Shown here: in pieces, positions 1 to 13,092 of the stretch | Layout: the number at the start of each line of letters is the position of its first letter | Position numbering within the stretch: the stretch's first letter is position 1 | From: Ascaris suum | Taxonomy: Eukaryota; Nematoda; Chromadorea; Rhabditida; Ascarididae | NCBI GenBank assembly: GCA_013433145.1 | Contig: CM024176.1 | Location: 8,046,520 to 8,110,519, forward strand | Direction: 5' to 3' | DNA: 64,000 nucleotides | Notes under the pieces: generated by a model | What the model was told of the DNA's origin: nothing | Databases searched by the model: none | Seen by the model: only the letters and a program-made list of their open reading frames with translations | Position numbers and translations under genes: made by a program

Positions 1-2226
1 TTTACTCTGTCAACGTTTTCTACACGATTATATATCGGCTCACGGTATTATCTTTCTGCTTTTTAATGTCCAGTTGGCCAAACTAAGCGTTTATTTTCCT
101 TGTCGTTTAAAATATCATTCTTCATAATTGTACTTCATATTAATGAAGTTATTATTCTTTATGGTTAACTTGTTGTTCTTTATTCCTCATAGCGTTGTCG
201 ACATCCTTCGTTTTATTATTCTCCATCTTATATTGCTAATTAAATCGCCATCTTGTTGCTGAGTGATGTAAGAGATACATCCTTTACATCCTTATGTATG
301 TGTTTGTCTGTCTGAAAAGTCGGCTCTCAGAGCCGAAAAAGTGATCCAATGAAATTTTTGCAATGTAATGCAGTTTGGATCCAAATGGATGCTATTCTAA
401 TTTGTTCATCATCGTCCGATTTATTTGTGCTCAATTGAGAATAACTTGCAAGTGCAATCAAGTTGCATAGTTGATGGATCAGAGGCCAAATCGAAGTTGC
501 GTTTAAATTATGATGAGTTCAATCTATACATATTAGCGGGCTTATTTGTGCTTATCGATCACTTGGTTTCAATTGTGGATCGATTCATTGAAGCTAGAGT
601 TGTGGAATGTGTGGATATAGTCTGCAGCTTAAGTCGATTTCAATACCAACCTGCCGTTTGATCTATTGATTTTAAGGAGCACAGATATGTTAAAATGCTT
701 AAAATATGACGGCATTTCACGACTTATGGAACTGCAGTACATACTTTTTGGGTTCGAATTTTGAGGACAGTCCGACTGAAAGAGCAAATCTTTCATAGAT
801 GAATTTTTTGAAGGATCACATTTCACTTAAAGGATGAGTGAGTTGTTTTCCTTCTTTAAGTTGCAGCAACGCTGCTGACTGCCTCAATTAAAAGAAGCTA
901 TAGCGCCCGTGAAAGTTTCAGTACTTATAGAATTTAACAAGCAAATAAGGAATCGACTCTACATTTACAATATGGGATGTGGACTTGGAAAAAAGGGAAC
1001 TAATTAGCACAGCATTCTCCCTTATTTCAAAAATTCTATCGCTCAATTTTTTGGCATCCTGATCGGTGAAACAATGTAGAGCGCAATTGTGCCGCTTTTC
1101 TCTAGCGTCTTTTCCCATCTCCGAGAATCAGTTTGCTGTCCATTTCTTTTGTCAAAAGGGTACTCAAAAGTGCAAAGAGTAGTGCTAAGTATGAAAGAGA
1201 ATGGTTTTTTTGTGTTTCAAGAAGAAGTGTCCAAATTGCCATGGGTCGTTGCTTATAACGTCTAATCTCGACTGCGTTTGAATTTTCTTCAGTGAGCTGA
1301 ACAAAATGGCTCACTGAAGGATGCAAATTGCATGCATTGCAGAAACGGTGAAGCATTTTTGCTTACTGATTCCTGAAAAGCATGCAGACTTCATCATGAG
1401 TATTGATCATGACTGCAAGTATGCGTGTGTCTGTCTGTTACAAGTGTCCGGAAGTTACATCCTGCTATTCAGAAAGATTTTAGCCAGGAAAATTATGCAA
1501 GGAGTTCTTTGGATTCTTATTCTTGATTCCATTATGCCTTTCTTCAAAATTTGAGATCTCTGAATTCGTTGTATATTCGCTCCGTATACAAAGTTTGATT
1601 TGATTTTGCTGCGGCATTTTAATGGAGCTTACTGATAGCATCAACAGTTGTTGTACTGATGAAAAGGTCCTTCAAGGAATCCATAATGCAGTTTGCATGG
1701 TATGGCAAGTATTTGTTTCGCTGCTCACAACGCTGTTTTAAGCACTGCTTGTGGGAATCCCAATTGCGATCACTGAACATTTGTTCTTCCACATGAATTT
1801 GGCGATACGCGTTCATAAGAATTGATGCCCTTTGTAGTCGCATGTACGATCGATTCTGCGTGCTGTGTTTCTGTGAATTCATTCATAAAATTTACTCTGC
1901 TAGACAGCGGATTTTGCTTCCATCCTCAACTCTGGAATATACACCATGCTAGTAGGCGAGCGCCAATAATTTGTGTCCATTAAACTTTGAACCCGACCGA
2001 GGTCGAACTTACTAAATAATTGACTTTTGCGTGATACCCAACAGAGCACTAACATTCACTCAACAGCAACTATCTGCTTGCATAAATAACCAATGCATCG
2101 CGTGTAACACTGTTTCTTCACACGCAAGTAAGAAGTAAATAACTGCTTTTTAACCGGTGAACTTTGCTAAGGAAAGATTTATCTCATCGTAGCTATCGTT
2201 CTTATTGTCGGAAAAATATTGCAGAT

Positions 2227-2247
2227 GGGTAGGGGAGGGGGGGGGGG
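2227..2247 (+). repeat. G-rich tract with 11-G run
   Basis: Three short G runs (3, 4 and then 11 uninterrupted Gs) lie within 21 bases on the plus strand. This satisfies the usual spacing rule for an intramolecular G-quadruplex. It is a low-complexity tract; no gene start or splice site is recognised next to it. Confidence 0.85.
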
Positions 2248-3617
2248 CTATGAATGTAATGCAGGTGCACCTCCTCTCCGCCGACATAGTTACTGCCACT
2301 GAATGCTCCTCGTTGTGAATGCGTGGCGGAATAAAGCTCTCCCGAACCTGTGTAGTGCGATAGCCGCTCAGCATTTATGTGCTCTTTCGGAGATCTCCTG
2401 ACGCAGTAACCAGTTTCCAGTGGGATGTCTTTTGGCGTAAATCACTCCAAAGAACATTTTTTGACACAACGCTATCGTTAGCTCGAACATAGCGCAACTG
2501 TTGATGATGAAGATAATCCATCGCACAACCCTTTCTCATGTAGTTCCGCCACTGCAAAACATTCCGGATCACATGGTGCCAGATAGGATGGAGCCGCGAA
2601 GAGAGAAATGCTTATTTTGGTGACACCTTGCTTTAAGACCTTGAATCAAATACTCTTCTTTCGGAAAGGAAAGCTGTGGGAAAAGAGATCAAAATTAGCA
2701 GTGGCTTCTGTTTCACTCCAGCTGCACATATCTTTACTGTGAATTTGCATAGCTAGTTACAAATTGTAAGTTCTATCAGTTACAGTGAAGTACTGCACTT
2801 AATCAATGGATCTGACCTTCAGCGTTAATTGTTAGGCGTGTTTAATGAGTCAACATAAATGAGAACAAAAATATCACTTATTGAATGAAGCTAATTTTCA
2901 TAGAAGGTTTTCTAATACTTCATTTACCTGTTCTTATGGGTTTGTGCTTTGTCAGTTCCCTTAAAATGTGGTTTGTTCATCACTATGAATGGTAAGTCCA
3001 TCACTGCATAATTTTTCTTCATTACGTTGTTAATCACAACTCATCATCACGACTTATAGTATGTAAAACATAAGCAGAGAAGTATAATGCTCGAATGGGT
3101 GGATAATTATTCGCTATTATTGAAATTTCGTTTGTTTGCGAAGTGATGACAAAATGAATACTGAACTTGTTCATTCCACTTGAGATTAATTAAATGAATG
3201 ACCAATTTAGTGAATGAATATTTTGCTTTTTTAATGAATAAATGAGAGTGTTGCTGTTTGAATTCATTACGCAGCTGAAGCGTATGCACATCGCTGAATT
3301 AGGACGCATTCGATAGCCAACTAGTGGATGAACGATTGATTCATTTCAGGAGATTTTTTTTCCACGTGCGTTCATTGCAGAAAATTGTTGCTTTATTATT
3401 TGCATTTTAGCGACGATTGTTAGAATTCACTCACAAAAAATGAGTCCTGTATGGGAGTTTTGTACAAACCCATCGAATGAGCTAGAAAATGATGTAGCCA
3501 AATAGCGTTGACATGAAGCAGCTGCCGACTTTTCCATCGACTTTCTCGTAGGGGTTACCACCACCAGATGGCTTATTTATTGGTCCTTCCCTTGCTCTTC
3601 TCTTCCCTTCATCCACA

Positions 3618-3631
3618 CCCCCCCCCCCCCC
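3618..3631. repeat. Poly-C run (14 C)
   Basis: Fourteen consecutive Cs on the plus strand, preceded by a C/T-rich stretch. It is the second of several G/C homopolymers in the left 15 kb of the window. Confidence 0.9.
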
Positions 3632-5192
3632 ACAAAAATGATCCAATGGGATTTTTCTGCTGCAGCAAATCATTCAGTGTGCAGCTCTGTGAGTATCAGA
3701 TTTATATGCTTAGTAGGTATAAGAGATAAGTAGATTAGTATCGCAGAGGACTCCTGTTGTTAATTTCTTTGAAGAAATCAAATTTTGTCGTTATATAATT
3801 GCACTGCTATGCAAAAATTTTTGAGGATTTTCTTACATTAGTAGTCGAAAAGAAATCTGCTTTAAAAATTTGCAATAATGTGTAGAATCAACGAGCAGAA
3901 TGCACACTATTTATTGCTTTCAAAGGCATCCTTTCAGTAATGAAAAAAACATTATTGCGGTAATTTTTACTAAGTTAATTCCATCTGAAAGCATTGAATG
4001 CGTTGGAAACGTGCAACGGTTTGATATCGCTTTTTCTCTCATGAAGAAATGTGAGTTCGGCGAATTTCTGAGAGTAGCTTCATATTTGAAGGCTTACTGA
4101 TTTGTCTAAGCGAACGATTGACGTGGCGTTTTTTTGAAATCATAAACACCGAATGAAAATTGGTGACGCTTCTGGGAATACTGCAATCTTTGAGGCTACG
4201 TAAACATAAATCCTAGGAGTCATTTTACCCCATAAACATCTAGCATAAGAGATTCACATCGTCGATTATCACTTTAATTGCCACTTTCTTTGATCAAACA
4301 CAAGCTATGCGTGTCATATATATTTTCCTTAAAAGCATCCGTTTCGAAGAGGAATCATGCACAGAACCCTCATAAATGACTAAGTATGCTAATACATAGG
4401 ATTGCAAAACTGAAGTTGTTTTGAAAGAAGGTTGCTTAGCATAGAAGATATAAACTTTAATATCATTCATAGCAGTTATGCAGATTTATTGGTGTTGAAA
4501 TCAAATGCTGTTGTTCAGTCGGTGAAAATTTTAATGATAAAGTACACATAACAATGCGCAAAAGAACCCAGCCAAATCTTGAAAGCTTACTGCTTATTAA
4601 ACTTCATTTTGCTGTTGTTATTATATCAAAACGATTTCAGTGATTAGAAGTTTAGTAGAACAGATCTTAAGCTTCTTTCATCTATTGTTATAGTCATTTA
4701 ATGCTGTAATCACAAAGCTGCCCTCATTAATATCACTATTGGCCAGAAATTCCCAATTGCCAAGTGCCCGAAATATCTGCCTCTAAGTAATTCGGAAATT
4801 GCGTGCAAGGCTTTATTGTTGTCTTGCTCACGCCACATTTGATGTTTGTCCCACCCGAAGCGATCCTCGTCATTCTTGCTTCCGTACACACTGATTTGTA
4901 TGTTTAGTGAGCATTTCTTCGGTCTCGATCTTCGTTAGATGACAAGCTAAAAAATGCAAAATTAGCGTTTTAGGCGTTCGCTTCAATCTTCAACTGGAAC
5001 GTGGCATCTTAACCGTTCATCAGAGGTCAACTAGAGTCCTCACCCCTCTCTCCCCCTCCTCATCAATACTCTTCGCTAACAGTTTTTCTCTCATTGAAAC
5101 TTAAAGCTATGATTTGCTGTCGTGAAGCGACCTGATCGACCTTTCGGTGATGCGGGTATGAAGCTCATCGCCCACAAATTTTGGCCTCGTTT

Positions 5193-5244
5193 TTCTCCAT
5201 ATCAGCCATATGAATCATTTCTCCATATCAGCCGTATGAATCAA
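5193..5244. repeat. 26-bp tandem duplication, two copies
   Basis: A 26-base unit beginning TTCTCCATATCAGCC occurs at 5193-5218 and again at 5219-5244, with an A-to-G difference and one change at the end. The unit is not a multiple of three. It shifts the frame within the 116-codon plus-strand reading frame that crosses it (5122-5472), which argues against that frame being a conserved protein. Confidence 0.9.
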
Positions 5245-5472
5245 ATTTTCTTCAGGATCACTTGGAATTTAGTTATTCGTTCTGTTTGCATCATAACACG
5301 TTATTGGTTTGTTGATGATTGCGATGCGACAAGGAAAGTGAATAAACACGGCTTCTATAGATTTAATTTTCACTTGTTTCGCTTTCCGTTCGTTGTTCGT
5401 AGTTCACTGAGGGAAATCAAAAGCGAAGATTGCATTGGGCACTCAACCAATAAGCATAATTTTCCACCATGA

Positions 5473-8400
5473 TCACGCATCACTCTGCTGACTGCAACGA
5501 TTCATTGATGCATTGAAAGCGATTCACTGTCAGATATTGCTTCATCATAAGTTCTCTTCATTATAAAACAACCTTTTCTTAAAGAAAGAGACTTCAAGGA
5601 AGCACAAATAATTCGAATGCAGAGAAGAAGCATGCGGAATTCATGATAGCTGTAATACCTGATTTACTCGTCGAACATCGCGTAGTTTGCTAATTAATGA
5701 CGGTTTTCACCAAACTGAATGCTTCCTCGGGAAGTGAATCTTACAGAGAGGGGAAGGCCAGGACAACATACTCGAGGAGCAATGCAAGGGTACCAAAGAA
5801 GAACCGAGAACAAAAAAACAGAACAAGAATTCACGTGAGAGGGCTATTTCTTGTTGGGAGAGCCCTTGGCTGGGATATTTGCCCGATCGGGAAGAGATAG
5901 GAACAGACCAGGGAAACAAAGATCGGAGAATTGCCATCGACGAGAACTATGGCCAGAACGCGGCGTGGTTCATCGCAGCACGCCATAATCCGGTCTTTGT
6001 AGTCCAACCTGGTGTTTTCTCAGTTGTTACCAAAAGCGGACAATAATCTTTTTTCATTCCAAGATAATGTTCGGAATCACTTCGTGAATATTTTTGCCGG
6101 ATCGGTTTTTTCACCTGTATTCATGAGGCTAACATATTTGCCATAACAAAAATAGTGTTTTCAATGATACAAATACGCGTATGTAGCATGAGTCGCTATT
6201 AAGTGAAAGCGTTACAGCCAAAAAGCAACATCTTATTGCCACATTCTTTATTCGTCGTAACCCTTACACTAGATTCGGTTCTTCCAGCAAAGCACTACTA
6301 CACCTGAAATTCTTTACCTCAAGAGCAAGTCTCAACGCTGATATAAAAAGTTTCAGCTATACGTTCACCTAACGTCGCAAAAGACCCACTACCTGGACCA
6401 TTCGTTTTCGGCCGTGATGATGAAGGCATGGCATCACGATTGCTGAAGAACATTTCCTCCGCGCGCAACAAAAATTTTCGTCGTCAGACCATCCTAAAAC
6501 ATGCAAATTGACGTAGTTGACTACTGCTTTGCTCTGTACTTGACTAAATTGTTTGTGGGTATTTACTGACAAAGAAGAGATACTCTCGAGGAAGTTGATT
6601 CATTCGGTTTGATTGGTCATACGTCACTTAGCACATTGATGTGAAACCTTTCTTTGTGTACCATTGTTGCTGCTCAAGGCACTCATCCACTTCAAAACTT
6701 ATTTCATTTGCGCGCGTCGTATGCCTCACAATTTAAGGCCACCAAGCGGATAAGGCGACACTTCGCTTTTTTCGTTCAATTGTTGCTCGTATTTTGGAAG
6801 TTGGAACTGTTCCATATGTGCTGAAGAATGATTTACTTATAGAACCCGCTCTTTGTCGAAAGGGTCATATTTGCAATTATTAATTTGCCCAGTTTTATCA
6901 ATATGGACTTGAAAAAAGAAAGTATTTCACGAGGAAACTCTATCCGAAGAAAACCTATTTTTATACGTATTCATTTAAGAAATTCTTCTGTTTAGTTGTA
7001 TTAATGATCTTTGATTATAATATCGCTCAACGAGAAGCACTTTATGAAAATGACACTTGATTGTTTAGGAGCGACGAGGCCCCTTTGCCTAAACTTTTGA
7101 TAAACTTTCTCTCAGATAACTGAATTTGGAGAATGGATATGATGGTATCTATGACATCGCAGTTTGGCTAATAGGCTTGAAGCAGTGACTCTTGCTGATT
7201 AAACTGATGGCATTTTTAATGTGAATAATTTGTGCATTTTGAAAGCGACTTACGATCGACGCTGTAGAAAAATGACGTGCCTTCTCATTGATGTGTAATA
7301 AATATTCGCACCAGTAAAACGTAACAACGCCCTCAAAGTTGACAATTAGCCATAAGCGCCAATTTTAGAGATTAGAAAGCGCATCTAAAAGAGTAACGAT
7401 GATCGTCGTAGTTATCAAATGCTTGTTGTGTTAATTTGAAAAAAAAAAGAGTGGGATAAATATTCGAGATTCTATCATCAGATTAAGAGAAAGCTAAGAA
7501 TTATGTTAATAATTGAAGTGAAAAAAAGCATGAAAAAATGCCAAAGAATATGGAGAATAATTGCAAAGGAAATTATTAGTCTAGAAAATTGATGATTTCA
7601 TGTATATACACCGATCTAGTAGACTTCTAATGTTCAGAGTGTTTCAGACGTTTTTTTTTAAACTGAACAACAAATGACGGTGATATGTTCCAGATATGAA
7701 CAACTTTTCCATGGAAGGAATTCAAAAAACTTCAGCCCCTAGCAAGGTTTCATCCTATAGCTGCATGATTTTTCATTGGACTAATATAGATCAAACATTT
7801 GTTGTTAGTGCTGCTTGATATTGTTTAACGTTCCCAATTCAAACAAGCGATCATGTTTTTTTTACAACTACTTACGTTTATCAATAACCTGACCGGAAAC
7901 CGGAAACTGGGAAAGGGCTCATATGTTACAAACGAAGCTCGCTAATATGTGCTGAAATGGCGACCTCTCGAGACGTTGTAACGCAGTGGCGTTTTTGGTC
8001 AGACAACCATCATTCATTATTAAGAACTCCTGAAAATTTCGGTCGCAGTTACCTTCCCGGGTTCTGGCTAAGCACTGACGGTCATCCTGATTGAGTCTTG
8101 TTGAGGCAGGAGTCGCAATAGGCGATAACAAGAGGTTGAAGTCATCTACATCTTTCGAATGCTAACTATCTGAGCATCCCTTCAGTGACTTTGAAGCACA
8201 AGAGGACACCCATAAGCACACGTGACAAATCCTCAAAAAGATGATTCGCCTTCAAACGCAAATACCAGACTTCTATAAGCATTTCCCTTCCCACCCCCCC
8301 CCCCCTCCCTTCCCCCTTTCAAATGGAGCGAATATCGACATTGTCTGATGCCTCTGTTTTTCTGCCACCCTTCAAAAACTGAACATAGCCAATCAACACC

Positions 8401-11400
8401 GTGTCCATTCAGGGGAACAACAAATAAAGATAGGAGAGTTCATTAACTCCATGTGATTACGCCATCCATGCGAGCAGCCTCTAAAGTGAGTCGCATAAAA
8501 GCGAGCAAATTTTATTCATTTGGATAAAACATGAAATTTTTTCTCTGCAGGTGCTATGAGAACGCCAGAAAGGAGCATGGAAAGAGTAGGCCGATGGGCT
8601 GAAAAGTCTTCACCTCATATGAGCAAAGTTAGTTGGGATTTTAAAGGCAGAAAAGACCGAAATTTCCAGAGCGAATAAAGCGAGCAAAGGAGAGCGAAAG
8701 GGGAAAGCCTGCTAAAGAGTATTGCCCATTAGCAGTCTTCATTTCTTTTCAGTGTTTTTTTGGCCTTCAAGCGGGAATGAGTGAAAGAGAAGGGAAAGCG
8801 AGAGCGAAGGGGCCAGGGGAAATGTAGGGAGTGGAATGTCCTCGGAAACCTTCCATTCTCACCTAGGCGAATTCGCAGATCGCTGCATAGAAATTCCTGA
8901 TTCAAAGAGAGATCACTGTATTAGAGGAATAATCTTTTGGCTCGAAAGTGCGAAAGAGAAAAAATTAAAGGGCGTTTGGCTCAAGTACGCTTCATTGTAA
9001 TCGTGTTTCGAATTTCGACGGGAAATGGCGCTCATTGTGCGATGAAAAGGAGTCAAGTGCAATTCTCATGTGTTGCGAAAAATAGCGCTATTTTGCTAGG
9101 TTATCCAACGAGAAGAAGACGGTGCGAGGATGATCCCTTATTTGCTCATTTATCCCTTATAGAGGAAGGGAAGCGTTTACCCAACTGCACCCCCACTTAC
9201 CTCTTTCGTTTTTATGCCGACCGAAACAAACAGCACGAACGGTAAGCGGAGAACAATCGCGTGGAGCTGCAACTATGTAAGCCGGCAACACGACAGTTGC
9301 TAGCAAATGTCTTCTGCATGAGAGAAGTTGATTACTGCTAGTAATCGTAAGCTTAAGCATGGGATGACGTTTTGAAATTATCAACAGTGGGCCTGATATC
9401 GCATTTGATGCAATGTTCACCTATTCCGATCAAACTAACTTCTCACATTTTCCAACTGTTTCTGCGAATCTGAACGTTAAATTTGATTTACAAACCTTTC
9501 CTCCTCGGGCTTCCAAAGAGTACTCTTTACTTTCTTTTGATATCCTCTCAATGCGTAATTTTTTCGCTTTCAATAGTTCCCTAAATCATTTCGATCAGAG
9601 GAAAGTATTTGAGTTTGTTTCAAATTAATGTCTACTTTTCGATCATCGTGATCAGGTGCTCTACTCGTTCTTCTGTTTTGTTTCACCTTTCGAATGTTGT
9701 TTATTTTCCTTTCAAGACAAAAATTTCCCAATAACAACAACAACAACACAATAAGAATACCTTCGTGAGCAGAGGATTTGAGAGCAGAGTACACATCGGA
9801 ATTTCAAAAGTCGACAAGATGAATAGAGAGAGTTTGCTCAGCTGCGTTTAAGCTTCAGAACTATCTCTGATAGAATTCTCACAACAAACCCGCGAGGAAA
9901 CTTTCAGCGCCTGAAACTAAGAACGCGCTGTGCTTGATTTACCTATTTAAGCAAAAATGTGTTTCATTCCTGGGTGATACAGAGCTGCAGATTTTTTTTA
10001 ATCTGAAGCAGAAAAGTACGCTTCAATGTTTCTCTTTCCCGGCTTTGGCGAAGCCAAAGTTTACTTACGATAACCAAATGCAGACAGAAACAACCAGTTT
10101 GCCTGGAGCGCGGCAATTTCGAAGCACAAAAAAAAAATCGGTGAATGTGTTCTATGGGTATATTGACATTCTTTGGATCGAAAGTGCTGGATTTCGTGGG
10201 CCGGAATGTAGCAGCTGGATTGATAGTGAAGGGAAAATTTGCGTACAGCTTAGTGATATGCGACCTTCGCTAGTTATCCGCTGTGGTGAAGGATGCAATA
10301 AAGTGGTCAAGAAGTAGCATGTTACTTTGTGGTGACGATATACTGCGTTTCTAGCGAAAATGTACTGTTAGCAAAAGGCGCTGGGCTATGTATCTTTCGT
10401 ACGTCCTTGTCCTTCAAATAAAATCCTACTATTCCTTCACAGAGCACCTCGCATCCTCTATATCGTAACTCACACCTTAACAATTGGGATTGGTGATGAC
10501 TACCAACTTTCAGCAGCGGAGGAGAACTTTCGATCACTTTGGCTAAAATTCGGACAAGTGACGAGCTTCACACTTAGTTACGAGCTCAAGTGCAACAGTT
10601 TCTGCGCAAGAGATATCTTGGTTGAAACTTTTTAGCAATGTTTTATCTGTGCAATTACTTTAAAAAGATCTAGCAGTCAATCGGCCAGTGGATGTGATGA
10701 GTAGATCAAGACGGTAATAGCAATAAAGTCCTGCTCGAATGAGCTAAGATATGCGGAACTGGTCGATGTTTCAGAAGGAAGCTCGAGAGACTTACAGGAA
10801 TTGTTCAAACCTTCACTGTGAAAAGCTTTCCTTTAATTCGACCTTTTTCTTTCAACAGTGCAAGCATGTCAACGAAAGTTCGATTTTTCGCTTTCAAGAG
10901 CTTTGCAAATTTTCACGGCACTTGTCAGGAAAGGTGTTTCGTACACCTACGCTTATAGATGCATACGAACGCATATTTGCGCCTGTCTGTGCGCCTGCTC
11001 ATAGACCATAAAGTAAATGAGGATATAGTTTGGCGCATAATCGACGCCTTTGGCTTCCACACTTTATTCTCGGCTTCTTTACCGTCCGTCACATTCCCTG
11101 AGCTATTGAAACCTAAGGGGCCACAAAATATAGAACCTAAGCACCGCCGCAAAAATGATTTTCTTCGCCAGGTGGGATATACGATCGTTTAGTTTTATAT
11201 GTTGAAAAGCAATGATAACACACGTTGATTATATCTGTCAGTGGTCACTGATCACATGAATCATACAGATGAGCCTTATACATGCCATACAACTTGTAAG
11301 TCATTCGTAGAATTTATATATTCTCACACAACAGTAAGGTTACATAGTAATATGCAGGGCACTTTGTTCCCTACTTTCTCTGCTTTATACGGGGAAGAAA

Positions 11401-12240
11401 ACTGGAGGAAGGAAATGAATATGTCACATTACATAAAACATTTGCAGCTAGATATCTTATTTTGTAAGATATGGATCCAATCTCTGCGAATTATTATAAA
11501 ATTTACATTTCAGATGACATCGAGGGTTTTTATGCCATAGGTTGCAATTTTGCTCGAAATGAAATTTACTACCCATTTAGAAGTTATTTGTTATGTCGTT
11601 GCTTCTGTAATCTTTTTATCGCCTCCATACGCCCCTTAACGTGCTTTCGAAATTCGAAAAAGTATAGGAATTTGATTGAAGGAAATTCGATGATGTTATG
11701 CTCGTAGCGACGTTTTTATTTGCCCTTTTTTGTTCGCCTTTTCACACTTTTTTCCACTAGAAGTGCAATTATGTCGACAACGCATCTGTGTATATTTAGG
11801 AATTTTATAAATGCTCTCTTTGTTAGTTTCAACTCATTTTCGATATGAGCTGAAGTGAATAAATTTGATAAGTGCATGTTAAACCTCACTGTGACTATCA
11901 AAAGGTAACTCTCACGAGACCCAAAAATTTGGGTATAAAAAACTGATATAACTGTCTTCTGAATGGAAATGATGTATTTTGGGTAGGAATTTGTTCTTTA
12001 TGCGTGTCGTTAGAGAAAATATGGTGAAGTACTACTTCATTTTCTTTCGAACAATTGGTGCAAGCTGTTGCTGCATTGGAAAGAAGTTCAGAAACCGCAT
12101 AGCACACCGGCCAATTCGGCGGACTTTCAGCTTAGCCGACAATAACTGCATCTTCTATCGCTAATTTGTTACACACCATATATGATGGGAAATTCATTGG
12201 TGGATGTCGATGAGTGCCAACGATGTGCTTTTTTTTAAAG
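5473..12240. other. Non-coding stretch, no gene recognised
   Basis: Reading frames of up to 127 codons (for example 9934-10317, plus) occur here but have no recognisable motif or consistent splice flanks. Their number is close to chance for this base composition. The visible structure is low-complexity: a C-rich tract at 8289-8318, a purine-rich patch at about 8640-8850 with three AAAGCGAG-type words, and a short (AAC)n at about 9731-9748. No RNA gene was recognised. Confidence 0.45.
8289..8318. repeat. C-rich low-complexity tract
   Basis: The plus strand has an approximately 12-C run at 8294-8305, flanked on both sides by CCCT-type repeats. The minus strand is therefore G-rich, with several G runs close together. 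Confidence 0.85.
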
Positions 12241-12449
12241 AACGTGCTGGGCAAAAGAGTCTAAATCTATTAACGTATGCATTTTGAAGAACGTACTACA
12301 AACTGCCTAACGAATATGACAAACGACTAGATGAAGTGGGTCATTGTTGGCCAAGAAACTGGTTGCTCCCTATTGCCAGAAGCAATGCAACACTAGCGAA
12401 TGAACGCAAAAATGACCAAAGAAACACAGATGTGGAGTACATTTCATAG

Positions 12450-12484
12450 CGCTCATTGACATAGTCAACTCGCTCATTGACATA
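12450..12484. repeat. 21-bp period tandem repeat
   Basis: The 14-base word CGCTCATTGACATA occurs at 12450-12463 and 12471-12484, giving a 21-base period. It lies within a 106-codon minus-strand frame (12341-12661), where it encodes a repeated YVNER heptad. The period is a multiple of three, so the frame is kept, but the frame has no recognised homology and is not called as a gene. Confidence 0.85.
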
Positions 12485-13050
12485 TTTTTTAATTAAGTCA
12501 GGCCTTTGAAATAATTTGGTATTTGCGGGAGACGTTCTTTCTATAGTTAGTAAAACCCAAAATCCGAAATCGAATTGTGGATCACAACGCCATCGAGCTA
12601 AGCGACGAGCACTTTTTGAAATTTTTATTAATTTAGTACGTTTCCGCCTGCCGATAAACATTTCAATTTATTCGTGGACTATTGGAAATATTCCGGCATG
12701 TGCTTTCTGTGGACATCAACTAGCAGTACATCATTAAAAACAGGCTTGAATCCCTTTAATCGGCAGTTTTCTTTTTTTTTCTCACAAACATATTGCAAAT
12801 ATTAGTCGATCTATATTTAGTGAGCTTCATCGGAAGCAAGAGCCTTTGAAACTTTTGGATCATAGCTAGAGGATTTTGGATCAATTCGAGCCAATGAGGT
12901 GAATCAGACTCGGATCAATCCCACTCAAGATGTAGAAATGAAGTAAGTTCAGATTCTAGAGTTAACTTCAAAACTTCAAAATATTCGGCTTTAAAGACCG
13001 TCGGTCCAGCGATCGAGCAATGACTATCACCAAACACATTTGGTCCGTAC

Positions 13051-13092
13051 GTTTAAATTTACTGTGCTGGGCAAAACAGTCTAAATTTAAAC
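13051..13092. repeat. Inverted repeat / hairpin
   Basis: The left arm GTTTAAATTTACTGT (13051-13065) pairs with a right arm at 13076-13092 that carries a two-base bulge. The stem is 15 bp with a 10-base loop, GCTGGGCAAA. The loop and right arm recur with one mismatch at 12244-12266. This may be a small dispersed palindromic element. No protein or RNA gene is recognised with it. Confidence 0.8.

Larger units (their letters stand above)
1..5120. other. Non-coding stretch, no gene recognised
   Basis: No reading frame here exceeds about 90 codons, and none shows a recognisable domain or a convincing pair of splice sites. The interval holds two long homopolymer runs (G at 2237-2247, C at 3618-3631), a 12-base perfect palindrome around a BamHI-like GGATCC at about 373-384, and an AATGAAT-rich patch near 3185-3245. 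It reads as intergenic or intronic DNA. Small exons could be missed because no alignment was possible. Confidence 0.5.

Noticed and set aside
5122..5472. 116-codon plus-strand frame containing WFVDD
   Set aside because: The FVDD string recalls an RT active site, but no neighbouring RT motif is present, and the 26-bp tandem duplication inside the frame is not a multiple of three.
9934..10317. 127-codon plus-strand frame
   Set aside because: No recognisable motif, no convincing splice flanks, and a length within chance expectation for 64 kb at this GC content.
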